A stretch of DNA of 64,000 bases from Dipylidium caninum (lineage: Eukaryota > Platyhelminthes > Cestoda > Cyclophyllidea > Dipylidiidae): assembly GCA_017562135.1 (NCBI GenBank), contig QEYB01001528.1, positions 372,001 through 436,000 on the forward strand, given 5' to 3'. The notes below the pieces were generated by a model. That model made no database searches. It worked only from the letters and a program-made list of their open reading frames with translations, and was not told the origin of the DNA. Shown here one piece after another: positions 1 to 11,700 of the stretch. Made by a program: the position numbers and the translations under genes. How positions within the stretch are numbered: position 1 is the first letter of the stretch; every line of letters begins with the position of its first letter.

Positions 1-2373
1 TGCTCTGCACCGCACCACCTCCTGTTTCACGAAGAGGGCACTTTGTGTGCACAAAGGGAAAGGCGAGCAAAAAAAAAAAACACGGTCTTCGTGATATATT
101 GGGGAGAGAGGCCTCCAGATGCCCACGGTAAAGTCGAAAGTGACGGGTAAAAAGGTGAGGGTAAATGGTGGACGTCTTCCGCATCCAACTCGCGTTGTTT
201 CCTGCCCCCCCCACCCGGGGCGGCGGGGGGAGTTACAAATGTTCCCTTGCCTAATTGGCCTTTTGCCTTGACATTTCCTGATTACTCTGGCATGTGAAAC
301 GGCAGAAGTGAGCTCCACTTGGCAGCGGGGGCGAAGGATAATGGACAATTGGGGGATTTGGACGCCTCTCTGCTTACCTCCTCGCCTTCCGAGGCTTCGT
401 CCTGCCACCGTCCCCTTTTTCCAGGGGGTCTTCGCGGGCCCCTTTGAGTTTCAACGAGGCAGAATTCTGTGGCGTCAGCCGTGGTGGCGGCCAGTCCCGA
501 ATTTGCACTTCCCGCAGTTGGCCCAGTTGCCTTCGAGTCCGTAAATTGTGAGAAACTTTCAGTGTTTTTGATGGCTGTTCACATGGCATAAGAAAAAAAG
601 AAAAACTTAATTCCTCAGGAGTCACGATGCCTCGATCGCATCCGCCACCTTTTTTGACTTCCAAGTGGGTATTTTTGACTGGCCTATTTTGGTCGGCCAA
701 TCGTCGAGTCCGCTCCCTCCGCCCGCGTCCGCGTCGGTGCCTCGATGGGCCAACACCTTCACCAAGCCTCAGGTCCAAATTCCCTCGTGGAAAGTCGCGA
801 AGGCATTCATAAACGTCTTCTCTGTTCTTGTGCGGTGTCAAAGGTCACGGACGCCGGAAGAGTGCATTGTTTACTGCCTAAAGTTTCAAATTGGGCGGTG
901 GGGGGGGAGGGTCAAAATCGTGGACTGGGAACGAGCAGCTCTAGTTTTGCGGGTACCAACCCCGAGCACTGTACAATGGTCATTTGGCTGGGCGATAGAC
1001 TGCGGTGCCTCTGTCCCAGCACAAAACTGCACGGTCGGACGCACTGCGGAAAGTCCCCCGGCCGAGGGACAACGGGTGAGGAGACAAGTCAGTCTTACCG
1101 GAAGAAGTAAATTTTGAGCTTACTCGCCTTCAGCCCTTTAACCGAACTTTCCCCTTACAAATGAATAGACTGACCGGCTTTTCACGCAGAAAGAACAGAA
1201 AGTCTTTTTGCTTAAATGTTACCACAAAAACCCAAATGGGACCGCAGATATACGACAGTCTTGCATTCTTTCGCGAAATGCGATTTAAGGAAAGAGGTGC
1301 CAGTTCTCGCCTAAACTTGGCTTTAATTTCTTCCCTGTTGCCCTACTGGGCGGTGAAAGGAGATACCAACGGCTGTCGATCACTCGTGACTGTCATGCTT
1401 CATTAAATAATTCCGCTTTTTCTCGGTGAATTAGTAGTGCACAAAAGGGGAGTCTTTGTCGTGTTAAAGCGCCCTTCAGGGCGTTTTGGCACTTCGTGTG
1501 ACCGGGGACGCAACCTTTGTCCGGTCGCCATGACTGCACAGCCCAGCGCCTCCCCAGTCTTGTCTGGTCAGACCGAACATCCACCAGATCCACTCTGTTA
1601 GCAGCGCACGAGGCTGCTGCTGCTGCTGCTGCTGCTTGCCGTGGTCTTCGTCAAAATTTTGGCGCAAACGGCGGATGACCAGAGACTCGGCTCCTGGCAA
1701 TGGACGAGGGACGAGCGAGCTCTGGTCCTGAGGCAGACTAATTGCGACGGTGGTGGCGGCCGAAAAGTCTGGCATCGAGAACCCCCACCGGAGGAGGGTT
1801 TTCCTTCTTCAAGGGGACGAAAACTCGGCCGACCGGTGAGATGCCTCGGCTCTCGTGCAGCGTTCCATTTCCTGTCCACCTGGGGATTCCTGCCACAGTA
1901 GTCTTTCGCGCTTTACCCCTCCCAAATTCGGGGCTGACAGCCCCTCGGTTCCAAGATTATTTCAGTAGAAAAAAGCCTTTGAAGGTGATTGTCATCCTCC
2001 GAAGGACTGTGCGGTATGCGGGCGAGGGTGGCAATTGCAGATTCTGGTGAAGTTGTTACAAAAGTTGGTGCATCTTGTCTTGCGAGGAGAGCAAAGGAAT
2101 CGGCTTTTGAGAAAAGAAATTCCATTTCCTAGAGCTCCTAAGGGCGCCTCAGAGGTGCCAGCCTGCTCAAAATCTTCATTTACTATGAAGCTTGCAGAGA
2201 CAAATCCCATTTTACCGGCGAGTCCGAAAATGCCTTACCACAAAAATTTTGATTTTGCCGTGAAGTAAATAACTCGTGAAAGGTGGACTGCTTCTTGACA
2301 CTCTGACGACCAAAATTCATCCTCGGAGGAAAATTAGCTTGTGCTCACGTCAGAAGTTTCATCTCATTAGAAA
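1..2373. other. no gene recognised
   Basis: Short overlapping open frames occur on both strands, none with a recognisable domain or a convincing pair of splice sites. A CTG/TGC trinucleotide run lies at about 1613-1635. This could be upstream flank or intron of the RIN-like gene. Confidence 0.4.
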
Positions 2374-2661
2374 ATGAGGAAGCTGGGCACCCCAAAGAGG
2401 AGTTGTGAAACTGATTCACGTGCTGCGGCCTGCAAGCTGCTGGCCCATCACCTCCTGTCACACATACGTGACGCCAACTGCGATCTTATCGGATGCAGAC
2501 AAATGCTGAGATATAATACTTCTGTGTGGTTGTGCCTCTCTGAGATCCGCATTTTGTTGCAGAAAATTTCGTATTTTACACACGAGACCACAAATGGCGA
2601 TTTAATTCTCTCCCGCTATAAACTCCCTCGACGTGTAGACGACCTGGTAGCCCTTAATTTT
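2374..2661 (+). CDS. possible exon of unknown gene
   Basis: An ATG at 2374 opens a frame that stays open for 180 codons. A strong donor (GTAAGC) falls after about 96 codons at 2662. The predicted peptide is mixed in composition with several Cys and hydrophobic stretches, and codon use is less GC-rich than in the firm exons downstream. No domain is recognised. It lies on the same strand as the RIN-like gene and could be a 5' exon of it or of a separate gene. I found no homology that would identify it, so it may also be chance. Confidence 0.25.
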
Positions 2662-3183
2662 TGTAAGCTTCACCCTGCGAGGTGTCAGCGAGGCCGTTCC
2701 CTTGTTGGAGGTGTTGAAGAGGGGCCGAGACCTTCTCACTCCTCGCAGACAGAGTCTGCTCGCTCCTCCGATGCGCCTTCACCTCCCGAGGTGCCGGTGA
2801 ATTCCCACTGGAGCTGGCGATCTGGACGTCTGACGTGGGAAATAACGGAAATAGCGAAAGTGCACGAATTTCCCATGCCTCACGGTGCTTTCCAAATCTC
2901 TGAACCAGTTCACTGAATTCTGCTAAGCATTTCTCCCCACCCCACGTGCTCCAGTGGCCCATGGGAGGGAAATTTTTGTCCCAAAGAAGCCTCACTATGA
3001 TAGCACAAAGACCTTCTTCAAATCCCCTCTAAATAAGCATGAAATTCACACTTCAAGAGACAGTGAAGCGGGAGGGAAGAAAAATATTCATAATTTTATC
3101 TTCACTGTCTGTTGATGTCAAACCGCTAGCATCGGTGGACTTTTTCCCCACCTACTCCGCGTTACTAGCCGCTCTCGGTCCAG

Positions 3184-3388
3184 GATGAGGAAGGCGGGCT
3201 CGAGTGGCCCCTTCGAAGAGGTCGACCGCCTCGCCAAGACGGCCGTCGGACGGCTGATCAGACGCAGTCGCCATTTGCGGCCCTCAGTACTCGGCAGTGG
3301 GGAGAGAGGCGAGTCTCGCCACGATTACACCGACTTCACTCGCAGGGCTCGACAATTTTTCCGCGTTGCACATGAAACAAGTGGCTAA
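3184..3388 (+). CDS. possible exon of unknown gene
   Basis: A good acceptor (pyrimidine-rich tract ending in CCAG at 3183) is followed by a 67-codon frame with GC-rich third positions, beginning Met-Arg-Lys and ending at TAA 3386-3388. The peptide is basic, with an Asp-Tyr-Thr-Asp-Phe patch near its end. No clear donor lies inside, so it would be a last exon, or the frame is fortuitous. A second frame is also open here, which lowers confidence. Confidence 0.25.
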
Positions 3389-6135
3389 TTTGGGAGAAGA
3401 CTAAAAGGTCGCCCAGAATTCGGTCCATTTGGGTTGGGTCTCCGCCCGGATGGAAAGCGGTTGTCCCCGCAGTGAGGCCATTTCATCATCTGGGCGCGTC
3501 GAGAAAACGTGCCATCCCCCTCGTTTTGGTTGTGCGACTTGTCCATTTTTTTTCATTTTTCGACGCACACTCGATTTGGCTCACGCACACAAATGCAAGA
3601 CACGGCGGTGGGTGAAATACCGGGCACACATTTGCCATCAAAATGCCTCTCTGAGCCCGCCAAATGCGAGTTAATCCAGCCACTGAGCGGGTTGGAAGGC
3701 CGCGGCAAAGGCGCCAGGGCACCGAAAATCCTCTCCAACCCACCTTCAGCCCAGTTGAGTCCTATCCTCGTGTGGCTGAGTGTCTTCCCTGCAAACTCCT
3801 ACAGCCCCTCCTCCCTGCCTTCGGCCCCACCGACCTTTTCCTCATTTCTCTTCGCCATCAAGGAAAGGGTTGAAAGTGGAGCTGCTGCCGAGGTGCAGTA
3901 GGCATATTCGCGTAACAATACACTGGAAACTATGAAACCGGCGCTGAGGTGCAACTTCTGTCAGAAGGAAAACTTTCCAATTAGTGGATTCGCTCTCGAA
4001 TGTCTGATTAACTTTTCTCGAAGCTTGTTAAGCCGCGCTTTGATTCAATTTAAACTCATACAAGAAAAGTAGGCGCAAATCGTCTCTTTTATTTCCGTCT
4101 GGTTAAAATGAGACACACAAGGAAGAAGGCACCTTCCAGTCGTAGTTGAAGGCAGACTAAACCGAAGCGCACGCTCCAAAGCTTCCGACTTAATGCTAAA
4201 TGGCTTACAGAGAACGAGTTCATGCCCGGTGAACGTGAAGGAAGTTTGATGGTCAACTCTATCGGACAGCCGTGATGCCGGAAGGGGATCGCCGGCTGCG
4301 GCGGCGGCGGCGTCGGCACTCCTCGACAGACATTCGGACAAAAAAACGTCTCCTCTTTAGCATTATTCCTCCGAAGTAAGTTGGAAGACTCGGCAGTGGT
4401 GTAAAAAGGCCAATGAAAGGTTTTTCTGTGGGTTATCACCACGGAAAATGGGCTGAAAAGGACACTGAAAGCGGTGCTTGGGTTGTAAATGCGACAGGCC
4501 GGGTATTGCGAGGGGCATGGACAGTCGCCAGCGACTTTGTTGGAGACTGCGGCCGCAGCGACGGCGTGGGAGGTCGGAGAACTGGCTGGAACGAGGGAAG
4601 CGGAGGACTAAACGCGGCTCCCGCGCAGCGGTGGGTCGAAAAGACGCCTCCGCAAGTGGAAATTTCGCAAATGTTGACTTGGGTGGAAAGGCGTCGGGCA
4701 GCGTTAGACGCCACATTTTTGGCTTTGGTTTGTGAATCACCGCAATTAGACCGTGCTGCGTCCAAAAAAGCCGAAATTTTTTTTTAATAATGCGACGGAA
4801 ATGAGCGTAGACACGTCTCCTGCCGTGGTTATGCGCCGAAAACATTCCGCCGTTAACAGCTGGCCTGTTTCACCGAACACTCGTGCCTTTGTCTATTTCT
4901 CTCCCCGTTGTTGTGCCCTTACGGTGGGCGGGTGTAAGGAAAATCTTGCCACTTTCGGAGGGAAAACTCTTCCTCACCCGCGACCATGGCCGCCGTGCAT
5001 TGGGCGCCCGGCGGAGGAGTTTTCCACGCACAAGAAAGGCCCAGCGATCAGAAGTGCCCGCGTTGAAGTGCTGCACCCCCCTCTCGCCCAGCGCTTTCGT
5101 TTGCTCCACCACTTGGGCGGAGGATGTCGCTGAGCCAGCACAATTCACCGGGTCAAATTTCACTAAAGATGGAGTTCCGTGAAGGTGTTGCGAGGAGACT
5201 GAGTGGCCGAGGCGTCTCCATCCGACTAAATTTCCCCATTCTATCGTCAAATCTGCATGAAATGCCAACGGTAGAGGTTAAACTGCGGCCTTGTCCAGTT
5301 TTCTGCTGAAATTAACCGCAACGGCTGATTCACGACCGAATATTCGGATAAACCGGAGAATCACTTCACCTGTGCTGATATCACGTGACTCCAAACTTGT
5401 GGTGCGGTTTTGAAATAGCCTACACCATTGACAATTTAGCCTTTAAACGGGCGGGGTGAGGGTGCACGCAACCTCTTGGCTCCTCCGCGTCTGCTGCCTC
5501 GGCCTCACCTTCGTGGACTGCCTCGGTTGCGTCTCGTGATCGCGCGGGGCGAAAACGAAATTTGCGTGTTTCACAGACTGGCAACTGAGAGGTGAGGTGA
5601 GGTGAGGTGAGGTGAAGCGAGGCCAACTCCGCCGCCTTTTTTGGCCTCGTGCTGCAGTGAGGAATGATCACGTGTCTGGAACCTTCTGGAATGCGTGGCG
5701 ATGGCGATCACACACACACAACGCGTCACCCTCGAAAATAACGCCCCGGTCTGCTTAATTAAATAGCAACCAGAAGTCCATAAACGTCACCCAGCAGCCC
5801 ACGCAATTCTCCACCTTCACTCTGCCAAGACTCCACTGCGGACAGCCGAGGAGGCGTTGTCGGCACCTCTCCAAACTCTTTTGCCCACTTTCCACGGAAA
5901 GTGCAGACCCCCGACCGCACGGAGGTGGGACGGGGGACTTCCAGGGGCACGCAGGGGATTGTGCATCTCTGGCCGCCCAAACTTCCACTTATTGCCACGA
6001 CAGCGTCTCTTCCCGACTGGCTGCCAACTTCTTTCACAATGTGGACAGTTTGGGGGGCAGACGGAACGGAGAAGGAAACGGCGGTGGCAAAAAGTGGCTT
6101 GGCGACGAAACGGTCGAGCTGTGCGCTCCTCGACG
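3389..6135. other. no gene recognised; short tandem repeat inside
   Basis: Several overlapping frames on both strands, none clearly coding. It contains an AGGTG pentanucleotide array near 5589-5616 and a short CA run near 5710. Confidence 0.35.
5589..5616. repeat. (AGGTG)n microsatellite
   Basis: Five uninterrupted GAGGT/AGGTG units, directly visible. No coding context. Confidence 0.9.
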
Positions 6136-6276
6136 ATGAAATGGTCCACCTTAGAAGACTTTCTTTCATCGGAGGATTTCAGTGAAGTGGCGCTTGCACA
6201 AAGAAGCAACATTTTATCCAGAAGGGCTTCCAAAACCGCCCGATTTCGGCAGCTGATGACGACCCTCCTGACCTGA
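6136..6276 (+). CDS. possible short exon or ORF
   Basis: An ATG-initiated 46-codon frame ends at TGA 6274-6276. The peptide is rich in Ser, Leu, Glu and Arg and looks protein-like (Trp-Ser-Thr-Leu-Glu-Asp-Phe start). Three frames are open over much of this stretch, including a 136-codon antisense frame. No domain is recognised. It is listed because it lies in the 5' neighbourhood of the RIN-like gene on the same strand. Confidence 0.2.
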   Translation: MKWSTLEDFLSSEDFSEVALAQRSNILSRRASKTARFRQLMTTLLT

Positions 6277-6516
6277 ATGCCGAATCCATTGTGGGTTTTG
6301 CCTCTTCTCTCCCTAACTTCGCCTGCTTTGCGCTCATCACTCGGAAAATGCCGCCATTTAACCTACTTTTTTGGCCAACAGGGGCTCGAAATGACCAAAC
6401 ACCATCATTCACTCCAACTAATCACAGTTTGACTCCTTTGTTATGGTTACAGCTGTCTGTGCACACGGCCTCGGAGTGGCCGACCGCCCAGCGAGTTGAG
6501 ACCCTCGAGGCTAAAA

Positions 6517-6685
6517 ATGTCCGGTGCGAGGCTGCGCATTCTTCCCGTCCCCATCCACGAAGGGGACCGCGTGGAAGGCGCCGCGTCCGACTTCAAGGCG
6601 GCTCCGGACCGCTCGCCGATCCGACGTTTTCCCCGTCTTTCTTCTCCCCTCAGTGGGACATTTTCCCTAAGACACGAATTGTGGG
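6517..6685 (+). CDS. possible first coding exon of RIN-like gene
   Basis: An ATG in an A-rich context (AAAAATG) starts a frame of 56 codons that ends at a donor-like GTGAAG at 6686. The peptide is Arg/Pro-rich with a Gly-Thr-Phe-Ser-Leu-Arg segment near its end, which loosely recalls the FLVR-type strand of an SH2 domain but cannot be called one. The exon ends in phase 1, which does not join directly to the next candidate at 7141 (needs phase 2), so another exon is missing or one of the two is wrong. Confidence 0.25.
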
Positions 6686-7140
6686 GTGAAGACGACAGTT
6701 CGGGTGATGTTTCGTGTTTCTAAATCTGTCACTTGAAATGGCCCCTGGGGAAGGGGGCGGAAATGGGCGGCCCGACGAAAGCTACTGCTTCTGGGACTTC
6801 TCCTCTCTGACATACACAAGTTGTTGGAAAGAACAAAAAAACAGCTTGGGGTTCAACTTTGTCTTCACGGGGCAGCAGTCAACTGACGGGGATGGAAGCT
6901 GGTGAGGAAGGCAAAAGCGTTGGAACTGCATTTCTGTGTGTGTGTTGTAGCCAAATGACTTTGAAGCTAATCATGCCCGTCTGTCATTTTATCGGCCTAA
7001 CAGACGGTTTGCGGTCTCGCAGTCTCGAGCCATCACCTCTGGTCGGAACTTCCAGTAATCGAGACGTGACTACGTGACGCAGTCTTTCTTCACTCCTGCC
7101 TCGTCCGATCCACCCTCGGACATCCTCTGGCCGTCTTCAG

Positions 7141-7394
7141 CTCGGAAAGCGACTACGAAACGCCCGAGAGAATATGGCAACGGGCTCAACGAATCTCAGC
7201 CTTCAGACGGGCCGAGAGCGTCCGTCTTCCGCGGCCCAGTCCTCGAGGCGTCAGTCGGAGTCATTCCACAGCGTCCAGGAGTGCGATTGACCGCGACGCT
7301 ACCCCGAGGGCTTCACCGCCTCCCCACGGGGACGCCACACACCCAAGGGGCAATTCGGGGCGCGGAGGAAAGTGGCGCCCAGCAGAGCGGAACT
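7141..7394 (+). CDS. possible N-terminal exon of RIN-like gene
   Basis: A strong acceptor (pyrimidine tract then TTCAG at 7140) precedes a frame opening with Ser-Ser-Glu-Ser-Asp-Tyr-Glu-Thr-Pro-Glu, then an Arg/Ser/Pro-rich stretch, open to a TGA at 7394. The Asp-Tyr-Glu-Thr-Pro context and GC-rich third positions look coding. A donor-like GTCAGT at about 7251 would leave phase 0, compatible with the exon at 8296. Splice ends are uncertain, so the listed end is the end of the open frame. Confidence 0.35.
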
Positions 7395-8295
7395 GAGGAC
7401 CCCGCAGTGCCAGAGGAAGCGTCTCAGACCGCTGAGACAAGGCGCTGACCGGGACGGGACCCCGCTGCCGACGGGGTGAGTTGCGCCCGGTAGAATTCAC
7501 CTTCTCATCTAAAACTTATTTCAGTGAATTTCATTCGTCCGGAGGAGCTTTTGCGCCACCGTTTGAGAGCAAATGTGAACGGTTAAAGCGACCGATTTAG
7601 ACGTCAGGCCGCTTTTGTTTATGGCGAGTTAAAGAAAAAAACGTGGCTTAAAATAGTTTTACTTCGCGGAGGTGAAAGAGAACTTTGCGGATGAGAATCG
7701 AAACCGCCCTTTCGTAGATAAACGAGTGAAGGCGACCAATGACGCCGCCAAGGGTGCTGATTGGTGCAAAATTTGCACATTTCATGATAAACTCGCGATT
7801 ATTTACCACAGTCGCACCACCGAGCTGTGGCAACGACCTCAACGGCAGGTGAGTGAAGGCCTGAAGTCGCAGTTGTCGGGGTGGCGAGCCCTCCCGATCC
7901 TTGCGCCCGCTCCCGTACCTTCCGACTCGCCCCGAGGCGCTTCTACTTTGGGCGATGCATTCCTTCGGTACGAAGTGACGCCCCGCGCGCGGTCCTCCTC
8001 GAAATAGCCTGAATTCCATTAACTTTCGGCCATGTAGGCGAGTGCTGAAGGCGGAATTTAAGGGTGTTCGGCTTAAAAAACCGGGAAAGTGTTTATCGGG
8101 TTCGAGATTTCTTCTTGTTCTTACTCGTTTTTGAAATGCTTGTCATCGAGAGGCCCCTAGAACCGTGGAACGGTTTTCCAGTAGACGTTTTCAGCTTCGA
8201 GGTGAAATATCTTTTGAGTAAAGACAGGCAAAATGTTTATTTTGATGTTTATTTACGACAATCGTCAATTGAAAGGGGTGAAAACTCTGATTCAG

Positions 8296-8724
8296 GTCTA
8301 CGAAGCCGAGGAGTCGTTGGTGTCGAGTCCTTCTGGCCTTCTTCAAGCCCTGAAGGAGGTGAAATTTGCCGAAGAACAGCAGCTGGACACGACAACACAG
8401 GCGGAGCCGCGTCGGATCACCCTGTTCGACTTGATTGCGGAGAAGGAGCGTCGGCATAAAGCGCGGTCTCCGCCTCCGGTGCCTCCGAAGCCGATGCGAC
8501 GACTGGTTGCGGCCAAGACGACGACTGTCACGCGGGAGCAGGCGGTGGCGAGAAGCGTGGAGTCCTCGGTGCCGAAAACGGTAGAGGCCCTGAAGCCGGC
8601 CACACTTTTCCACCCGGCCACGCCGCCCTCGTTGCCCTCACCGCCGACGTGTGCCTCGTTGAGGAAAGACGCCGGACGGGTGCCGAGACCTCGCAAGGCC
8701 GTTGACGACACCACCGAAAAAGTT
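8296..8724 (+). CDS. exon: Pro-rich N-terminal region with SH3-ligand motif
   Basis: Acceptor TTCAG at 8295, donor GTAAGT at 8725, 143 codons in phase 0. The peptide starts Val-Tyr-Glu-Ala-Glu-Glu and contains a PPPVPPKP motif about 58 residues in, a class of SH3-domain ligand that is common in adaptor proteins and fits the Pro-rich N-terminal region of RIN proteins. The rest is Lys/Arg/Pro/Thr-rich and probably disordered. The frame is open upstream to 8233, so the true 5' boundary could be further left. Confidence 0.65.
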
Positions 8725-11700
8725 GTAAGTCCTCGGCCAATTGCCCCGCCTTATCCTCAGTGAATATCGTCTTAGCTTTTCCAGCCGTGGAGATTCCTGC
8801 AAACCGGCTTCTCGTGAGGATAAGGAAGTGGCACAAGTTTGCCTCGTGGGTTAGTGGTGAACCTCGTCTACGTTTACACAGCGAACCGATAAGGTAAACA
8901 ACCGACCAAAGCGGATGAATCGCATTAGGCGTCACTTTTAGCCGAGTTCGCCGTGGCCTGAGAGACGGGGCACACGAAAAGGCGACGTGGCCACCGAAAA
9001 GGCCGCGGGACTCAACCACCCGAGCCCCCCGCCGGGGGAAGAAAGGCGTCCGGGAGGGAAGAGGAGAGAAGCGGACACTGTCAGGGGAAAACGAAAGACG
9101 GAAGGCGGAAGAGAGAGAAAAAAGGGGGGTAAAGGGGAGTCAGTGGGGCAGAGGCGATGAAATGATGCAAAAACTTGGCTTGTTTTAAGTCCACCTCACC
9201 TTTTATTCTTGCCTGGGCAGAAGCGAGGGGGAGGCGAGGGCGGAGAACAACGGCTCCCTCAGCGACAACCCCTTCATTCGTTGGGACCGCTCAAAGACCC
9301 ACCCTTCCGGCAGGCCACATCACCAAGTAAGTCGCCCCTTTACTCTCCACAACGCATTTTTCGTCTGACACGGTGTAATTGCAGTTTGAAGGGCAACGCA
9401 ATGGTGCTGACGACCGCCGTGAAACGGTGCAGCTCGCCTCCTCAGCATCCACCGTTCGCCCTTTGTCGCTCACTTTGCCAGCACACTTTCATTTAAAATA
9501 ACTTGGGGAAGTTTTGCCAAAATTACTCATTCAAAAGAAATATAAGTAGTATCTCTTGTTAATCAGAAAAAAAGTTGTTTCGACTACTGCGTCGTCTAAC
9601 CAAGTAGGAAGTTGGAGGCGGGAAAGAGACCACAATGAAGGGACGCGGCCAGCTACAGCTGGGATGTACACTCACGGCGGATGATAATTTCTTCTCGTGA
9701 CAGCACACAATGCCACACGCGCCGTGTGTGTGTGTGTGTGTGTGTATGTGTGGGAATCGCACTTTCTTATTTCACAGTTAACTGCCCTCTTTGACGAGGA
9801 GGGACATTTGCCGTCCTCCAGGGCCCTCGTCCCGCCCCCTCTCTCGGTCGGTTAGTCGGTCGAGAGACTCACGACTCGTCCGAGGTGAGGCTTATCAACT
9901 CCACCAGTAGAGGACAATTTTTTTCTGTTGGACGGGCGAATCGCAACCATTTTGACAGGGTGTTTCACGGGCCTCGGCTCTCCAGGGCAGTTGGTTTCAC
10001 AACGCGCCTGATGCTGCGGTCGGGGGCGGAGGAGACAGAGCGATTGGACCCCGATACCCACCGTAAAGTGCCCCGAAACCTCGCTCTTTGCCGCCGAGGC
10101 TAATCTCTCTTGGCGTGGAAACTATGAACCAAGCGGCGGACCTCAGAAAACCCGCTTTCTCATCTCTTTACCATACGAAAACGGAGTAGCTTTCGTTGAT
10201 AGCTGCGACTTTCCCCCACCGACTGGACAATTCGCGCATATTCCTTTCCAAAAGCCTCTAGTTGCGGAGGTAGCAAACGATTCGAGGCCCTTTGCAACAT
10301 CATTCTCGCGAGTGTTTTTTTTTTTAAATTCTCCTCAAAAGTAATTCGTACTTGCGGAGAACTTGACAATAGGTGGACGAGGATGTGGTCGAATGTCACA
10401 TCAGGGGGAGAAGTTTTTGCGTTTGTCAACTGAGAGTGAAGCTTTATGCGGTCGTCGTACGTTAAGTGGCGCCGATCAAGCAATTTGGTGGTTTTTTCCT
10501 CCCAATTTTTCCCTCATACACCACATCAACTAAACGCACCGCAGTGGAGCTTCGTCGCTGTTGTGCCTGCTCCCGGTGGAAGAAGACGGAAGAATGGAAG
10601 ACTCCTCCATGGGCATTCGGCCCTATGACAATCGTCATATTTTTTTTGATGAAATTTCAGCCTAATGCGATGTATTCTTACCCACCCGCTTGCTTAAGCG
10701 CGTATCCAACTTTCATACAAAATCCACCCTTTCATCACAAGCGATGATTTGGCCCGAAGACTGCGACATTCGAGAATTGCGGAGGAAGCAACGAAGGGGC
10801 TCCTTCGCTCTTGAAGCAGTCGCTCGATCATCTGCAGCTGCGTCTTTTGGCACCGCAGGCACTTCCGGGTCCAATTCTTGTTCCTCTTTACTTTGGTTTA
10901 CGCAAGCGTGTCAACAGAGCAATCGGCTGTTCGCCGGTTCGGGCCAAGTCGGTGTGTGTGTGTGCGCGTGTGGACCGCCTTCCACAGTCGCTATTCGCAC
11001 GGGTCGGTGGTCTTCCTCGAAGGCACACACACTGCCAGAGCGGACTTGTTGGAAGCTGACATCGGGCTCTTTCACTCACCAGTGGCTCCACCGCCCGACG
11101 CCTGACCGACTCTTTGAGGCTTCTCGAGCTGGTGTTTTGATTCGCTTTGCACTGGTTCAAGAAGAGGAGATTTGTCCGTCAAAATAAAAAAGAAATAGGG
11201 TATAGACGCGGAAAAATCTTATGAAATGAATAAGAAGAAGAGCATTTTAATTCATTAAACAAAATATAGAGTTCACAGGTAACTGCAGACTTAAAGAGGG
11301 CGTCCATTTCATAGCTTCCAGCGTCAGAACTTTAAAAATGACTGTTGCATTTACTTTAGAGCCAATTAGAACAGATCGGGGCGAAATGATTTTAGTTAAA
11401 GCTGGTAAGAGGAGGGGAAAAAGAGTTCGACCACGCTGACTTCCAGCATGAGCGAAAATTGGCAGTCATTCCGTCAACTGAGGATAAAGTTACCGGTAGC
11501 CGCACCGAATTTGTGGAAACTCGCCGCAATACATCTAGTTGTCCGCTTCAGATTCCGCATTTGCCCCAACGAGCCGCTAAGACAGTCCGCGAACCGTTCG
11601 GGGCGGCGAACTCGACTCCCCCGGGCACCGAGGCCTTCGACGACGATGGTTTTGTCGCAGTCTCGGGGTCAGCGACCACCGCCGCCAACGCCTCCATCTC

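Noticed and set aside
6517..6685. SH2 domain for the RIN-like gene
   Set aside because: A Phe-Ser-Leu-Arg fragment recalls an SH2 strand, but no other SH2 landmark is found in the window's 5' part, so no SH2 is claimed.
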